Assembly: GCA_017656345.1 (NCBI GenBank)
Contig: JACDNZ010000005.1
Coordinates: forward strand, 1-64,000
Direction of reading: 5' to 3'
Source of the DNA: Thermosipho sp. (in: thermotogales)
GTDB taxonomy: Bacteria > Thermotogota > Thermotogae > Thermotogales > Fervidobacteriaceae
Length of the DNA stretch: 64,000 bases
Below, piece by piece: positions 30,702-39,841 of the stretch. Numbering within the stretch: the stretch's first letter is position 1; the number at the start of each line of letters is the position of its first letter. Under the pieces are notes generated by a model. It saw only the letters and a list, made by a program, of their open reading frames with translations, was not told the DNA's origin and made no database searches. The position numbers and the translations under genes are program-made.

Positions 30702-30890
30702 ATGACAAAGATAAAGGAGATAAGAATCCAAAAGGGTCTCACCCAAGAGACCCTAGCCAGACAAGCCGGAATAACACTTCGACACTATCAACGCATCGAA
30801 AACAACCAACACACGCCCAACGTAAAACTTGCCTTAAAAATCGCTAAAATCCTTAATGTTCCAGTTGAAAACTTGTTCAATGAAATTTAA
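30702..30890 (+). CDS. XRE-family HTH protein (62 aa)
   Basis: MTKIKEIRIQKGLTQETLAR then ITLRHYQRIENNQHTPNVK and LALKIAKILNVPVENLF: a minimal XRE helix-turn-helix of the plasmid-maintenance or phage repressor type. ATG 30702 after AAAGGGGTGTTAACT. Confidence 0.8.
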   Translation: MTKIKEIRIQKGLTQETLARQAGITLRHYQRIENNQHTPNVKLALKIAKILNVPVENLFNEI

Positions 30891-30895
30891 TCCTA

Positions 30896-31113
30896 TATAA
30901 TCTCAAGGATTTTAGAAAAGGTATTGCCTGAAGAAATAGCAGCAGAATTTTTATGAAATTACAAGTAAAATTTGAATAAAGTGGCAGAACAGATGGGAAT
31001 GAATTACAAAACATTACAGGATTAAGCATGATTCTTTAACAGCTTATGATCTTTTGAGGCTTATTGAAATATTAAATATTGATATTGAGGACAATTTGCA
31101 GATAAAAACCCGA
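30896..31113 (+). pseudogene. Decayed HTH gene
   Basis: In broken frames one can read ISRILEKVLPEEIAAEFL-stop, then NKVAEQMGMNYKTLQD-stop and KHDSLTAYDLLRLIEILNID. Together they look like an XRE-type protein interrupted by several stops and a frameshift. No intact start is left. Confidence 0.5.
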
Positions 31114-31130
31114 TAATGGGGGGGATTGCT

Positions 31131-31322
31131 TTGTTAGAAAATATCAGAAGGCAAAAACAAAAGGAAGGAAAATTGAATTCTTTAACCAGAAAGGCCTTGT
31201 TTAAATTGAATGAACAAGAGATTAGAGAGGCTGTTGAAGGCATTAGAAACGGGGAATGGTACGACCCCGAACCGGAAGAGGTCTATGTTTCAATTTTTGG
31301 AATTCAAATAAAAAAAAGTTAG
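31131..31322 (+). CDS. Small acidic/basic protein (63 aa)
   Basis: TTG start at 31131 with GGGGGGG 6 nt upstream is preferred over ATG 31116, which lies inside the G-run. LENIRRQKQKEGKLNSLTR then EAVEGIRNGEWYDPEPEE. Unknown. Confidence 0.45.
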   Translation: MLENIRRQKQKEGKLNSLTRKALFKLNEQEIREAVEGIRNGEWYDPEPEEVYVSIFGIQIKKS

Positions 31323-31353
31323 ATATATACTGTATTAGAGAGGAGCCTGATTA

Positions 31354-31923
31354 TTGAGAAAACAATGTAACAAATGCAAATGTTCTAATTGTAAAGTTAG
31401 AGAAAACAAAATATGTCTTATTTGCGAATGTTGTTACGATTTTAAGCCAGTTAAATGTCAAGATTTTTGGAATAAAGATGATATTTCTATTTTGGAAAAT
31501 CTTGAATTTATTGCTACAGGTGTTCAGAGAAGGATTTATGATACTAAAAAAAATACAATTCTTAAAATACCCATAAACCAAGAGGGTTTGCAAGCTAATT
31601 TAGAAGAGATAACGATATATAAAGACTTGCAACAATATAGCAATGTAGATCAATTGGTTATTAAAGTAGGTGAAATTATTTCTTATCATCCGCAAGGATA
31701 TTGGATAGAAATGATAAAGTATAACGACAAAACGACAAACGACATTATAGAAAAATTCAATGAATTGATAGATGTTATACCTATTATTGATGTCAATTAC
31801 AGCAATCTAGGCAAAGATGAGTATGGTAATTATGTGTTAATGGATTATGAAGGATTGCATTGGACATGGTTTGATAAAAGAGAAAATCCTTATTATAAAT
31901 CGTCTGAAAGCCTTCGGGGTTAG
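31354..31923 (+). CDS. Small protein-kinase-like protein with Cys-cluster N-terminus
   Basis: 189 aa. The first 35 residues carry nine cysteines (CNKCKCSNCKVRENKICLIC), a probable zinc-binding patch. Then ATGVQRRIYDTKKNTILKIP resembles a kinase N-lobe (Gly-rich strand and Lys), an acidic helix, and DVNYSNLGKDEYGNYVLMDYE, which corresponds to the catalytic and DFG-like segment of aminoglycoside-phosphotransferase-type kinases (D-x4-N... D-Y-E). It is only half the normal size. TTG start after AGAGGAG. An unusual, unassigned kinase-like protein. Confidence 0.5.
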   Translation: MRKQCNKCKCSNCKVRENKICLICECCYDFKPVKCQDFWNKDDISILENLEFIATGVQRRIYDTKKNTILKIPINQEGLQANLEEITIYKDLQQYSNVDQLVIKVGEIISYHPQGYWIEMIKYNDKTTNDIIEKFNELIDVIPIIDVNYSNLGKDEYGNYVLMDYEGLHWTWFDKRENPYYKSSESLRG

Positions 31924-31961
31924 CAGGTCCTCCGAAGGCGTCCGTCGTGTTGAAGAAAGTT

Positions 31962-33170
31962 TTATCGAATAAGGTCCAGAACTTCCCTTCCCAGTGCATT
32001 TCCTTTATCCTTATCTCTTATTTGAGCAATCCTTTCAATGATATTTTTATCAAGTCTTTCTTCTTCTGCTTTGCTGATACTGTTATGCTTTCTGCTGGGG
32101 CGATTTAGGTATTTACCAACGGGAAAAACTTCAACAGCACAGTAATCCATCAACGGAGAGCTGGCAGAGCTGCCGATTTCCTCGTTAACTACCCTGGCTT
32201 TTTCCCGCAGTACTTCCTCATCCGCTCCCACAAGAGTAATCTTGTAACCGATATGATGCTGCCACCTGTACCCCATTCCCGTTTTATTACTCTTGAGATA
32301 CTGAGACTGAATATTTCTCAACTCATTGCCGCTGATCTTGTAAAACCCATGAAACAGTTTGTTCATTTTATCCCTATAGTACCTTAGGTCGTGAGAGTCA
32401 AAAATAATTATATTGGGAATGTAATGCAGAAATATCTGGCCATCATCTTCGCTTACAAACAATCGTAAGTATTCCGGTTTATCTGAAATAGTTTGCCTGT
32501 GTAAAATCAGTTTTCTGAATTCGTTTCCTACCTCGTTCCACAGCGTCCGGATAATACCCAACCGGTATTGATATTCAGGCCTGCTGTCCAGAAGATTCCA
32601 AGCATCAACAAACTGATTTATTTCCAATAACTCCTGGGCAGTTTCAACAGCATACCCCCAGCGGTTCCCTGTTGCCATAGCCGTTTTTATTATTTCTCTA
32701 GTAATATCTTTTAGCTGTTGTATAGCGGTATAATGGTTTAAAATTTTCTTATGCCTTATAAAATATTCTACCTTCAACAATGATACCATAACCTTATTAT
32801 TTTTCAGGTCTTTAGACAGGTTAATTCCCCGGGGGTTCTTATAACTTCCCGTGGCCAAAGCCATGCCAGGACGCCTGATATATAAAAGTTTATTACGGTT
32901 AATATAATCCGTGCCGATAAAGCCCAATTCTTCTAACCGGTTTACTATTCTACCTCCAATCACCTTTGCAGAGCTAAACTTCCACTTATTATCATTAATC
33001 GCCTGTAAGATGTAGACAAACTGCTGGTTAAACATATAGCCAAATCTATATAAGATATCTATGTATTTTGCATAACCGGCATCAATTACCTCAAGGTACT
33101 TTGCTTTATGTTTTTGGGGTATATCGGCAGGGATCTCATAAGTTTTATTTTTGAAGTATTCTAGATTCAT
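31962..33170 (-). CDS. Large winged-helix/unknown protein (402 aa)
   Basis: Unrecognised. The N-terminal region has winged-helix character (GYMFNQQFVYILQAINDNK, then GGRIVNRLEELGFIGTD, then a wing KLLYIRRPG). The middle is helical and the C-terminus Lys/Arg-rich (NIIERIAQIRDKDKG). It is 18 nt behind the 177-aa gene. The partner gene is also winged-helix-like, so together they may form an oriT/relaxosome pair. Confidence 0.5.
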   Translation of the reverse strand: MNLEYFKNKTYEIPADIPQKHKAKYLEVIDAGYAKYIDILYRFGYMFNQQFVYILQAINDNKWKFSSAKVIGGRIVNRLEELGFIGTDYINRNKLLYIRRPGMALATGSYKNPRGINLSKDLKNNKVMVSLLKVEYFIRHKKILNHYTAIQQLKDITREIIKTAMATGNRWGYAVETAQELLEINQFVDAWNLLDSRPEYQYRLGIIRTLWNEVGNEFRKLILHRQTISDKPEYLRLFVSEDDGQIFLHYIPNIIIFDSHDLRYYRDKMNKLFHGFYKISGNELRNIQSQYLKSNKTGMGYRWQHHIGYKITLVGADEEVLREKARVVNEEIGSSASSPLMDYCAVEVFPVGKYLNRPSRKHNSISKAEEERLDKNIIERIAQIRDKDKGNALGREVLDLIR

Positions 33171-33188
33171 GATTAGGCCTCCATAAAA

Positions 33189-33722
33189 CTATATTTCGTA
33201 CTTAATATCCTTATGAGTATGAAACATTATGTAATCATCACAAAAGTTCTTAATAAAATCCTTTTTCACTTCGATATCTGTGTCCGAATAATAGTCCGTT
33301 ACTATCTCCACAGCAACCTTTTTCCCATTGCTTGTGAACATGGCATCTGTTGTTTTTAAGCCGTGATATTTCTCCTGCAAAGCAGTTTCAGTAAGCCACG
33401 TTTCCCTTTCTTCAGGCTTCAAACTCACGTAAACTTTGGCCAGATAATAATCGTGTTCCAACTGGTTTTTGTTAGCTTTATAGGGATTAATTAAAAACTC
33501 CTGGCGCATTCTCTCTTTAATACGATCAGTCAATGTGTATATATCTATATAGCGGCCATAGATAAAATAAGCCTCTTTGGTGATGTATCCATGTTTAAGT
33601 AGTTTGTAAATACGCTTTTCACTAATAAACTTTCGAGCCATTTCATAAGTTGCTATTCCGGTTCTGGCAATTGCTTTTAAAAAAGCTATATCATTGGGTG
33701 TTTCAATTAATTTTTCAGCCAT
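33189..33722 (-). CDS. Replication-relaxation-like winged-helix/nuclease-like protein (177 aa)
   Basis: The N-terminus is a winged helix (NDIAFLKAIARTGIATYEMARKF), followed by a region with HDYYLAKVYVSL, TDAMFTSNGKKVAVEIVTD (a strand pattern like a PD-(D/E)XK nuclease core: D...E-x-V) and a last strand. This is the layout of replication-relaxation proteins. Promoter with an AATATATATATT palindrome and AATAAT (33762-33783) upstream. Confidence 0.55.
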   Translation of the reverse strand: MAEKLIETPNDIAFLKAIARTGIATYEMARKFISEKRIYKLLKHGYITKEAYFIYGRYIDIYTLTDRIKERMRQEFLINPYKANKNQLEHDYYLAKVYVSLKPEERETWLTETALQEKYHGLKTTDAMFTSNGKKVAVEIVTDYYSDTDIEVKKDFIKNFCDDYIMFHTHKDIKYEI

Positions 33723-33761
33723 TTTTATCAACTTCTTTTTATATTTTTTTATAATATATAT

Positions 33762-33783
33762 ATTATTTTACAATATATATATT
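33762..33783 (-). promoter_or_regulatory. Promoter with AATA-type palindrome (winged-helix pair)
   Basis: AATATATATATT (33772-33783), GTAA, then AATAAT on the minus strand. Same layout as others. Confidence 0.5.
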
Positions 33784-33842
33784 TAGCAAGTCAAAAATAT
33801 ATAATTCAGAAACATTTTCATATTTTATCCTGGAATATAGTA

Positions 33843-33863
33843 AATACATGTATTGTGTATATT
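33843..33863 (+). promoter_or_regulatory. Promoter with AATA-type palindrome (lytic transglycosylase)
   Basis: AATACATGTATT (33843-33854) followed by GTG and TATATT on the plus strand. Confidence 0.55.
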
Positions 33864-33916
33864 AAACATATATGATATAATATTAAATCATAAAGAAAGA
33901 ACAAGAAGGGATAAAA

Positions 33917-34543
33917 ATGAACAAAAAAAGGTGGCTTGTAAGCATCGGGCCGGTTATTATTGCAACCGCAATTCTGCTTACAGGTTGCACGGAAGAAAAA
34001 ATAGAAACCACCGCCCAGCAGTTAAGATATGAAAAGCTGGAGGCGTCTTTAAATGAATTAGAGCAACAGCTTGACAGAACTCTGGAACTTTTAAAACTTT
34101 TAGACTATCTTCAAAAAACTGCTGACAGGTATAACATAGACTTACAGACAGCAGCGCTGATATATAGAAAAAGTCAGAAATATGGCTTGGATTTTGAAAT
34201 CGTCTGCAGTTTAATCCAGTGGGAAAGCGGTTTTAACCCGTATGCACTTAACCACAACAGCAATAATACCTGCGATATTGGTTTAATGCAGGTTAACAGT
34301 AGAACCGCCTTCTGGCTGGCGCAGAAAATGAAAATAAAAAACTTCAACGAAGGCATGCTCTATAATCCGGAACTCAACTTAGAGATGGGGTTGTTTTACT
34401 TAAAGGGATTATTTGAAAGATATGATCATGATTGGCATAAAACTTTGACGGCCTATAACAGAGGACCTGGTGGCCTTTTAGAATACCACAGGACGACAAA
34501 CAGCTATCAGAGTCGTTACAGCTCCAGAATACTCAGCTATTAA
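33917..34543 (+). CDS. Lytic transglycosylase lipoprotein (SLT domain)
   Basis: Cleaves peptidoglycan, probably to open the wall for the conjugation apparatus. Lipobox LTGC with Cys24 after MNKKRWLVSIGPVII; helical linker to about 90; SLT domain with catalytic Glu103 in QWESGFNP, DIGLMQVN and YNRG. 208 aa. Single gene with its own palindrome promoter and terminator. Gram-positive conjugation systems often carry such a muramidase (VirB1-like). Confidence 0.88.
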   Translation: MNKKRWLVSIGPVIIATAILLTGCTEEKIETTAQQLRYEKLEASLNELEQQLDRTLELLKLLDYLQKTADRYNIDLQTAALIYRKSQKYGLDFEIVCSLIQWESGFNPYALNHNSNNTCDIGLMQVNSRTAFWLAQKMKIKNFNEGMLYNPELNLEMGLFYLKGLFERYDHDWHKTLTAYNRGPGGLLEYHRTTNSYQSRYSSRILSY

Positions 34544-34562
34544 CCCCCTAATCAATATAAAG

Positions 34563-34596
34563 CCCCTGCCAAATCTATTGGCAGGGGTGTTTTTTA
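34563..34596. terminator. Bidirectional terminator after lytic transglycosylase
   Basis: CCCCTGCCAA/TTGGCAGGGG (10 bp) and a run of T, between the converging genes. It also serves the helicase. Confidence 0.8.
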
Positions 34597-34603
34597 TTCT
34601 ATT

Positions 34604-36592
34604 TTAAAATTTATCCGGGGATACGACACGAATGTCCCAATTGTTTTTCTTCATAACATCGTACTTTCTCCTGGAATGCCGCTCAAAAGTTCCCCCGTCA
34701 CTATCGTAAATCATCACAGCATATGCATAGTTTTTACCAGGAGCGGGGCGTCTAATGCGGCCGACAGGCTGTAAAATAGAACGCACCTTTTGGCGTGTCG
34801 CAGCATCTATTAAAAGCTCAAGGCAAGGAATATCAACACCTTGCTCAAGTATTTGACTTGCAATTATAAGGTTTATTTCCCCTTTTTCAATCTGATTAAT
34901 AACTCTTTCTTTTTCTTCTTTTTTGGTTGAACCGTGAATAAACGGTGCATTTAAGGCCAGAGACAGGTAGTTTCCGTGAGCAATAGTCCTGACCAATATC
35001 AGCGTCTTAAACCTGTTCCGGTAGTACCGGGCAATGTTTATAATTACCCGGTTACGGTCAAAGTTGGCCATAATTGCTTTGTTATACATTGGCATATATC
35101 CCATTTTAATTCGTTTTTTAGTGGCATCTATGATGTAATCCGCTTCAACCAGGGTATTTTCGTATGTTTCTTTACTGATAACGGCAGCGGGAAACTTATT
35201 TTTAGCCAGCTGGTAGAGCAGTTTGTACTTTTCCACGTCATCTTCTATAGTGTCAATACACGGCAGATTGAATTTTTCTGCTAATTCCAGAGCATGTTGT
35301 GTATCTCTAGCAAGAAGTATACTCCTTTCTTCTACCATCCGGTCAAGCAGAGTACCAATAATTTCTTCCGGTTCTTTGCTTTCTTTCTTCCCCTGTCTGT
35401 AGATGTATTTGTTGCGATTATACTCTCCCTTATACTTCTCTCTGTGTTGGAATGGAACCATCATCACTCTGACCGGTAAAAGATACCCCTGCTCGATCAA
35501 TTTTTCTTCAGTGGCATATTTCGGCCTCCAAATAGGACCGGTAGCAGCTTCAACCATCAAATCTCGGCCGTCTTCTCGCAGCGGGGTAGCGGTTAAGGCA
35601 AAACTATAATAAGGGTCACTAAGACTTGCCACACTATAAATTGTATTGGCCCCCAGCTGGTGCCCTTCGTCAACAATAAGGCAGTCGGTATTCCCTAAAA
35701 GCCAAAGCAATTGTTCTTTTGTTGTTTTATCAGCAGGGTAAGGTTTGCCGCTGTAAGCTAAGGCTTTGCTTTTAAGTTCCTCGTGGCTTTCTTTATTAAC
35801 ACCGAGTTTTGAGTATATTGTTTGAATAGTGGCCACGGTTATGTTTCCTATGCTAAATTTATCATCACCAATAACTCCGATTGGTACACCAAGGGCAAAT
35901 TTAAAGGTGTCAGCTGTTTGGTTTAAGAGGATACTACTGTAGGTAAGAAACAACGTACGAACCCCAAGCTTTCGGATTATCAAACTAGAAGTGATTGTCT
36001 TGCCCGCTCCCGTTGGCAGTACTAAAGTTGCCCTGGCGACAGCGCCTGCTTCCTCAGAAATTCTTGCCTGGTAATCCCGCTGTTCAATATGTTTCGGGAT
36101 AGCAGGAAAATCTAAATAACTTTTTGGTTTAGTCCGAGTCGGGCGATATTTTATATCTATACCTGGAAAAAGCTTTAGAAACGAACCGACGCGTTTTAAG
36201 AGCCCAGGCGGAAATGAATACGTATTATCTTTTTCTGTTTCTTTTATAAGCGATGTCTTATAAGTCCTACCCTTATCTACCTCAAAGCATGAACAGAGGT
36301 CCTCTATTGTTTTAACAAATTCTTCATTATCTGGCATGGTAATGGTGGTATCGGTAAGTGATACCTTAATCCCTTTAAATTTGCTTTTGTCTATATATTC
36401 AGTTAAATAAGGGTACAACACGCCTTCTGATAGGTTAAGTTTAGATAACACAACAGGCAATTTGTCGCTGGTAAAACTCCACTGCCAGCCGTTGAAACGG
36501 GTATTAATCTGTCTCATTACCCCTGCCACATCTTCGGCATAACCGGCAGGACGGAGCACTATTTCGTTTTCTCCGGATTTAAAAAAAAGCAT
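34604..36592 (-). CDS. SF2 DNA helicase (XPB/UvsW-like)
   Basis: 662 aa. Motif I LPTGAGKT at about 192-199, motif II DEGHQ at about 308-312 (DEGH rather than DEAH), motif III SFALTATPLREDG, motif V ASQILEQGVDIPCLELLIDA and motif VI QPVGRIRRPAPGK. N-terminal 170 residues hold a region with strands before an RDYQ helix. Likely unwinds DNA or remodels recombination intermediates, as UvsW does. A single gene with no closely spaced partner. Confidence 0.88.
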   Translation of the reverse strand: MLFFKSGENEIVLRPAGYAEDVAGVMRQINTRFNGWQWSFTSDKLPVVLSKLNLSEGVLYPYLTEYIDKSKFKGIKVSLTDTTITMPDNEEFVKTIEDLCSCFEVDKGRTYKTSLIKETEKDNTYSFPPGLLKRVGSFLKLFPGIDIKYRPTRTKPKSYLDFPAIPKHIEQRDYQARISEEAGAVARATLVLPTGAGKTITSSLIIRKLGVRTLFLTYSSILLNQTADTFKFALGVPIGVIGDDKFSIGNITVATIQTIYSKLGVNKESHEELKSKALAYSGKPYPADKTTKEQLLWLLGNTDCLIVDEGHQLGANTIYSVASLSDPYYSFALTATPLREDGRDLMVEAATGPIWRPKYATEEKLIEQGYLLPVRVMMVPFQHREKYKGEYNRNKYIYRQGKKESKEPEEIIGTLLDRMVEERSILLARDTQHALELAEKFNLPCIDTIEDDVEKYKLLYQLAKNKFPAAVISKETYENTLVEADYIIDATKKRIKMGYMPMYNKAIMANFDRNRVIINIARYYRNRFKTLILVRTIAHGNYLSLALNAPFIHGSTKKEEKERVINQIEKGEINLIIASQILEQGVDIPCLELLIDAATRQKVRSILQPVGRIRRPAPGKNYAYAVMIYDSDGGTFERHSRRKYDVMKKNNWDIRVVSPDKF

Positions 36593-36759
36593 AGTTATCC
36601 CCCAAAAACCTATATTTCCAAGGCCCCTTTCTCTCCCGTTAGGAGACCGGCTCCAGCCTCACAAAGCCTCTTAGAAAGTTATGTAAATTATCAAGATGAT
36701 TTAGAATAATGTGTATTCTCTAATGCCAGCAACAAGTTTTTTACCCCAAAACAATATCT

Positions 36760-36909
36760 TTATTCAAATATTTCATCTAAGTATTTTTTCACAAAATCAT
36801 ACTCATCTTTATATCTGCTTAACACTTCTAATGTCTTCTCGGACGGATCCCCACTACTTTTGATTTCATCAATCAAACATTCTAACAAAATTTCAATTTC
36901 TGTTTTCAT
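36760..36909 (-). CDS. Small acidic protein (49 aa)
   Basis: Below usual length: MKTEIEILLECLIDEIKSS then GDPSEKTLEVLSRYKDEYDF; ATG 36909 after GGAGG. Acidic, helical, unknown. The 150 nt before the helicase hold no other feature. Confidence 0.5.
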   Translation of the reverse strand: MKTEIEILLECLIDEIKSSGDPSEKTLEVLSRYKDEYDFVKKYLDEIFE

Positions 36910-36992
36910 ACTCAAATAGCCTCCTTTTTTCTTTCTCTCTCCCTTTTATTTTTTTATCATGTGGGATACTTCTTCTCGTATTCAGCGCAATT

Positions 36993-37190
36993 TCAACAGT
37001 TTTCATGTTCATCTCTAAAATCCAGGTTAACCCTCCCCTTGCCTCCCTTACTACTTATTTTTTCAATACCTCTACCTGCTTCACACAGGCCTTCTTTTCG
37101 CGTGCAAAAGTTGGGACCGGTGGAAAAATCATTGTCATAATTACTGTTATGTTGACATCCGACAAAACCGCATATTGGCAACTTACTCAT
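36993..37190 (-). CDS. Cys-rich small protein (65 aa)
   Basis: ATG 37190 after GAGGTGAGTTGCTT is chosen over 37238. Cysteines at 7, 12, 29 and 36 (C-x4-C, C-x6-C spacing) plus a C-terminal Cys suggest metal binding. Unknown. Confidence 0.5.
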   Translation of the reverse strand: MSKLPICGFVGCQHNSNYDNDFSTGPNFCTRKEGLCEAGRGIEKISSKGGKGRVNLDFRDEHENC

Positions 37191-37249
37191 AAGCAACTCA
37201 CCTCTGAATGTTGATATAATAAACCCTTCTTCCCCCATGCTTTCCGGGT

Positions 37250-37726
37250 TTAAAATCTAAATTTCAACTGCGGAGTAAGCAGTTCTAAACCCGCAACATC
37301 ACTACTGACTTCAATTTCCTGGCCGTTAAGCCATGATTTGAATGAGCGTTTACCAGCTATATAAACCTTATCAACCTTGTAAGTAAGCATATACGCTGCG
37401 ATGCTGGGTTTTTTCTTAATAATTACGCCTTCTGTGAAGTTGTCCCAGTGAATTTTTCCGCTAAAATCAATGTAGTATTTTCTAACCCTGTCGCCTAAAG
37501 AGAATGCGTCTATTAGTTCCTTTTTGGTAGTCGGACTATGACCGTTGGGGCATCTGACAAACCATCTTTTAAAGTGCTTACCTTGACGCAGTATTAGACG
37601 GCCTTCTGCGCCGCATATTTCGCACAGAGCTTTGCCTACCTGGGTCTCTGACGGTTCTCGATAACCGGTGTGAAGCAACGGGTGGTCAGGGTACTCTTTA
37701 TAAGCACAGTTACCTTTCATTGCCAT
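37250..37726 (-). CDS. Zinc-finger hypothetical protein (158 aa)
   Basis: CEICGAEGRL and FVRCPNGHSPTTKKELI form a CxxC...CxxxH finger at about 38-65; then strand-rich domain KVDKVYIAGKRSFKSWLNG. Unknown, phage-like. Confidence 0.55.
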   Translation of the reverse strand: MAMKGNCAYKEYPDHPLLHTGYREPSETQVGKALCEICGAEGRLILRQGKHFKRWFVRCPNGHSPTTKKELIDAFSLGDRVRKYYIDFSGKIHWDNFTEGVIIKKKPSIAAYMLTYKVDKVYIAGKRSFKSWLNGQEIEVSSDVAGLELLTPQLKFRF

Positions 37727-37757
37727 CACCAGCCTTAAATATTGTATAGCCTGATGG

Positions 37758-38060
37758 CTAATCTAAATACTTCTTAACAAAATCAATCAAAGCCATTCCT
37801 TCTTCCGTTAATACAGTTCCCCTTCCCTCGCAGTCTGGACATTCATATTCTTCTGGCCCATCTGGTTCAAAATATCCTAACTTTTCCATTTCAGTCTTGA
37901 CTTTAGGCCAATACTCATCGGGTTTTAATCCTTGTGTTTCATATTTTTTAATAATCTCAATTTCTTTTTTAAGATATTCATTCCATTCGGGATCACCTAT
38001 ATATCCACTACCATCACATTCAGGACATATTTTTTCAAGTTTAGCAAGATCAATAATCAT
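37758..38060 (-). CDS. DnaJ-like CxxCxGxG zinc finger protein (100 aa)
   Basis: Two zinc knuckles: CPECDGSGYIG (about 12-22) and CPDCEGRGTVL (about 77-87), separated by a helix (NEYLKKEIEIIKKYE). This is half of a DnaJ cysteine-rich domain without the J domain. ATG 38060 is set by GGAGGTGTTGTTT. Could hold proteins or RNA. Confidence 0.65.
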   Translation of the reverse strand: MIIDLAKLEKICPECDGSGYIGDPEWNEYLKKEIEIIKKYETQGLKPDEYWPKVKTEMEKLGYFEPDGPEEYECPDCEGRGTVLTEEGMALIDFVKKYLD

Positions 38061-38123
38061 AAACAACACCTCCACTATGCTTAAAAATTATATGGTGATA
38101 GCCAGCGCAAAATTAAGCGCGGC

Positions 38124-38570
38124 TTAACCTGCACTGGCTTCATCCCCCAGTAGTTCCGGGTTTTCATACACATTTCCAACCACTTCATAAGGCGCATACC
38201 CGTATTCATTGACATAAAGTGAGTAACCGCCTTCCTTTTGCCCAACCGGCCTCAAATAGAATGAAGCACTACTTTGGTTCCAACAGACAACATACAAATC
38301 TTTTTTGGCAACAATAGGCCGCAATATATCACCTTCAAAAATCAACTGTCCATTTTTATCTTTTAAACCAATGAACATCATCGGATAGGAAAGCACTTTG
38401 TTGGGTCCTATATCGTCTGGTAGCACGGCAAAAAAGGATGATAACGTTCCATCATCGTGCATTGTGGAAAGAGTTTCAATGCCGTCTATATCATAAGAAA
38501 TCATTGCAACCTGCTCCATCTTCTTGGTTTTATAGTTATAAACTCGCATCTTAGGTATCACTTTCATCAC
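38124..38570 (-). CDS. YopX-family protein
   Basis: Starts MRVYNYKTKKMEQVAM-like after a short leader, then FIGLKDKNGQLIFEGDIL (the YopX signature), YVVCWNQSSASF and YEVVGNVYENPELL. YopX proteins are common in phages and mobile elements of Firmicutes; function unknown. 148 aa, full length. Confidence 0.9.
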   Translation of the reverse strand: MMKVIPKMRVYNYKTKKMEQVAMISYDIDGIETLSTMHDDGTLSSFFAVLPDDIGPNKVLSYPMMFIGLKDKNGQLIFEGDILRPIVAKKDLYVVCWNQSSASFYLRPVGQKEGGYSLYVNEYGYAPYEVVGNVYENPELLGDEASAG

Positions 38571-38597
38571 ACCCCTCTACTTTAGTTTTTGCTTGGC

Positions 38598-39155
38598 CTA
38601 TAAGCCTCTCCCCCGTTTTGCTTTTGTCCTATAACAGTGCCATCTGTACGGGCTGGCAACCTCACGCTTTCCGGCCGTGCTAAATCCCTGGCAGGGAGGC
38701 CCGCCCACTACCAGGTCCACTTCCCCGGGTTTCATCCCAATGGCGTCCAAAATATCTTTCCCGCTAATTTTCCTAATGTCCCCGAACCAGAAGTTTCTTA
38801 CCGGTGGAGTATCAGCCGGCCGGTCTCTTATCCATCCGGATCCGCTTATTATCCCTTTATAGACTCCCTCTTTTTTCTGCTGTCTAATTTCTTCCTCAAG
38901 TACCTTGTTCAGCCGCTCTTTATCCTCCGGCTCTACGTAGTGTATGTTTATCGGATAGCTTCCCAGGTTAACCATATATGTCAGGGCTGAATAGGCATCA
39001 TTATCAACAGCTGCCACCACTTCAAAACCAGCCTGGATAAGTCCGGTGCTGAAACCTCCGCAGCCGCAGAATAAATCTACAGCAGTTGGCCTCTTTTTGT
39101 GCGGAAGCCAGAGGCCAGAATTATGGTATTGAAATCCAGTTACACCCAACATCAT
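38598..39155 (-). pseudogene. Truncated cytosine-5 DNA methyltransferase
   Basis: Only the N-terminal third: motif [16 protein letters not shown] and motif [15 protein letters not shown] with catalytic Cys. After [10 protein letters not shown] the sequence becomes unrelated ([14 protein letters not shown]) and ends; motifs VI, VIII, X and the target domain are missing. 185 aa instead of 300 or more. Overlaps the DUF1064 gene by 4 nt. Confidence 0.75.
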
Positions 39156-39601
39156 TCAACCACCTTGAGGCTGTATTCCGGATATTTATACTCAAACAAT
39201 TTTCGTTTAAGCATAAATACCTTGGTTTTATATCCCTTCACGTCAACAATTTCTATTTCCCCATTAGGATAGACAATTTTAAAATCAGCCGTGTATGTAA
39301 TAGGGCGGCGTTTCTTGCCGTCTTTATTGACAAAGCCTTCTTGTAAGATAAAAGTGGGCTGCAGTTCAAAGGCAACAATCTCTCCTGCTTGCAAACGGAG
39401 TTTTAAATCCTGGTAAAACTGTGCCTCCTTGATACTGTCAAATACATGCCCGTCTATTGTGACTTTTTGTGCTCGATACTTGTTGGGTTTTTTCTCTGGC
39501 AGGAGGATGTTTTTGTGGCCCCGCTTGTTTAACTGTTCGAGTATTTGTTTCTGATATTTTGGGGGAAAATCATTAATCTTAAAATTCACCGTAATCACCA
39601 T
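39152..39601 (-). CDS. DUF1064 nuclease-like protein
   Basis: 149 aa. [45 protein letters not shown] and [14 protein letters not shown] fit the DUF1064 family, which has a PD-(D/E)XK-like core (D...D-x-K) and resembles Holliday junction resolvases of phages. Same direction as the recombination genes nearby. Confidence 0.8.
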   Translation of the reverse strand: MVITVNFKINDFPPKYQKQILEQLNKRGHKNILLPEKKPNKYRAQKVTIDGHVFDSIKEAQFYQDLKLRLQAGEIVAFELQPTFILQEGFVNKDGKKRRPITYTADFKIVYPNGEIEIVDVKGYKTKVFMLKRKLFEYKYPEYSLKVVE

Positions 39602-39767
39602 CCTGCAAAAAAGAAAAAATATTATGCAAGGAAGTTGCTAACCCAAACAGGAAAATTGGGTATCCTTCTAGCGGTAAATTTACTGCAATTAAAAAAAAGC
39701 CAAAACACATAATAAAACAACTTCTAAACATTGCTTTTTTCTTAACTTGCATTGTCTCTGGATGCAT
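39579..39767 (-). CDS. Small two-helix membrane protein (62 aa)
   Basis: Two hydrophobic spans (FRSCFIMCFGFFLIAVN and YPIFLFGLATSLHNIF). ATG after GGGGGATTGTT. Overlaps the DUF1064 start by 23 nt. Confidence 0.5.
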   Translation of the reverse strand: MHPETMQVKKKAMFRSCFIMCFGFFLIAVNLPLEGYPIFLFGLATSLHNIFSFLQDGDYGEF

Positions 39768-39841
39768 AACAATCCCCCAAATAAAACATTATCTTAACAA
39801 TTACATTATATATAAATACAAAAGTAAGCATCAACCAAATA

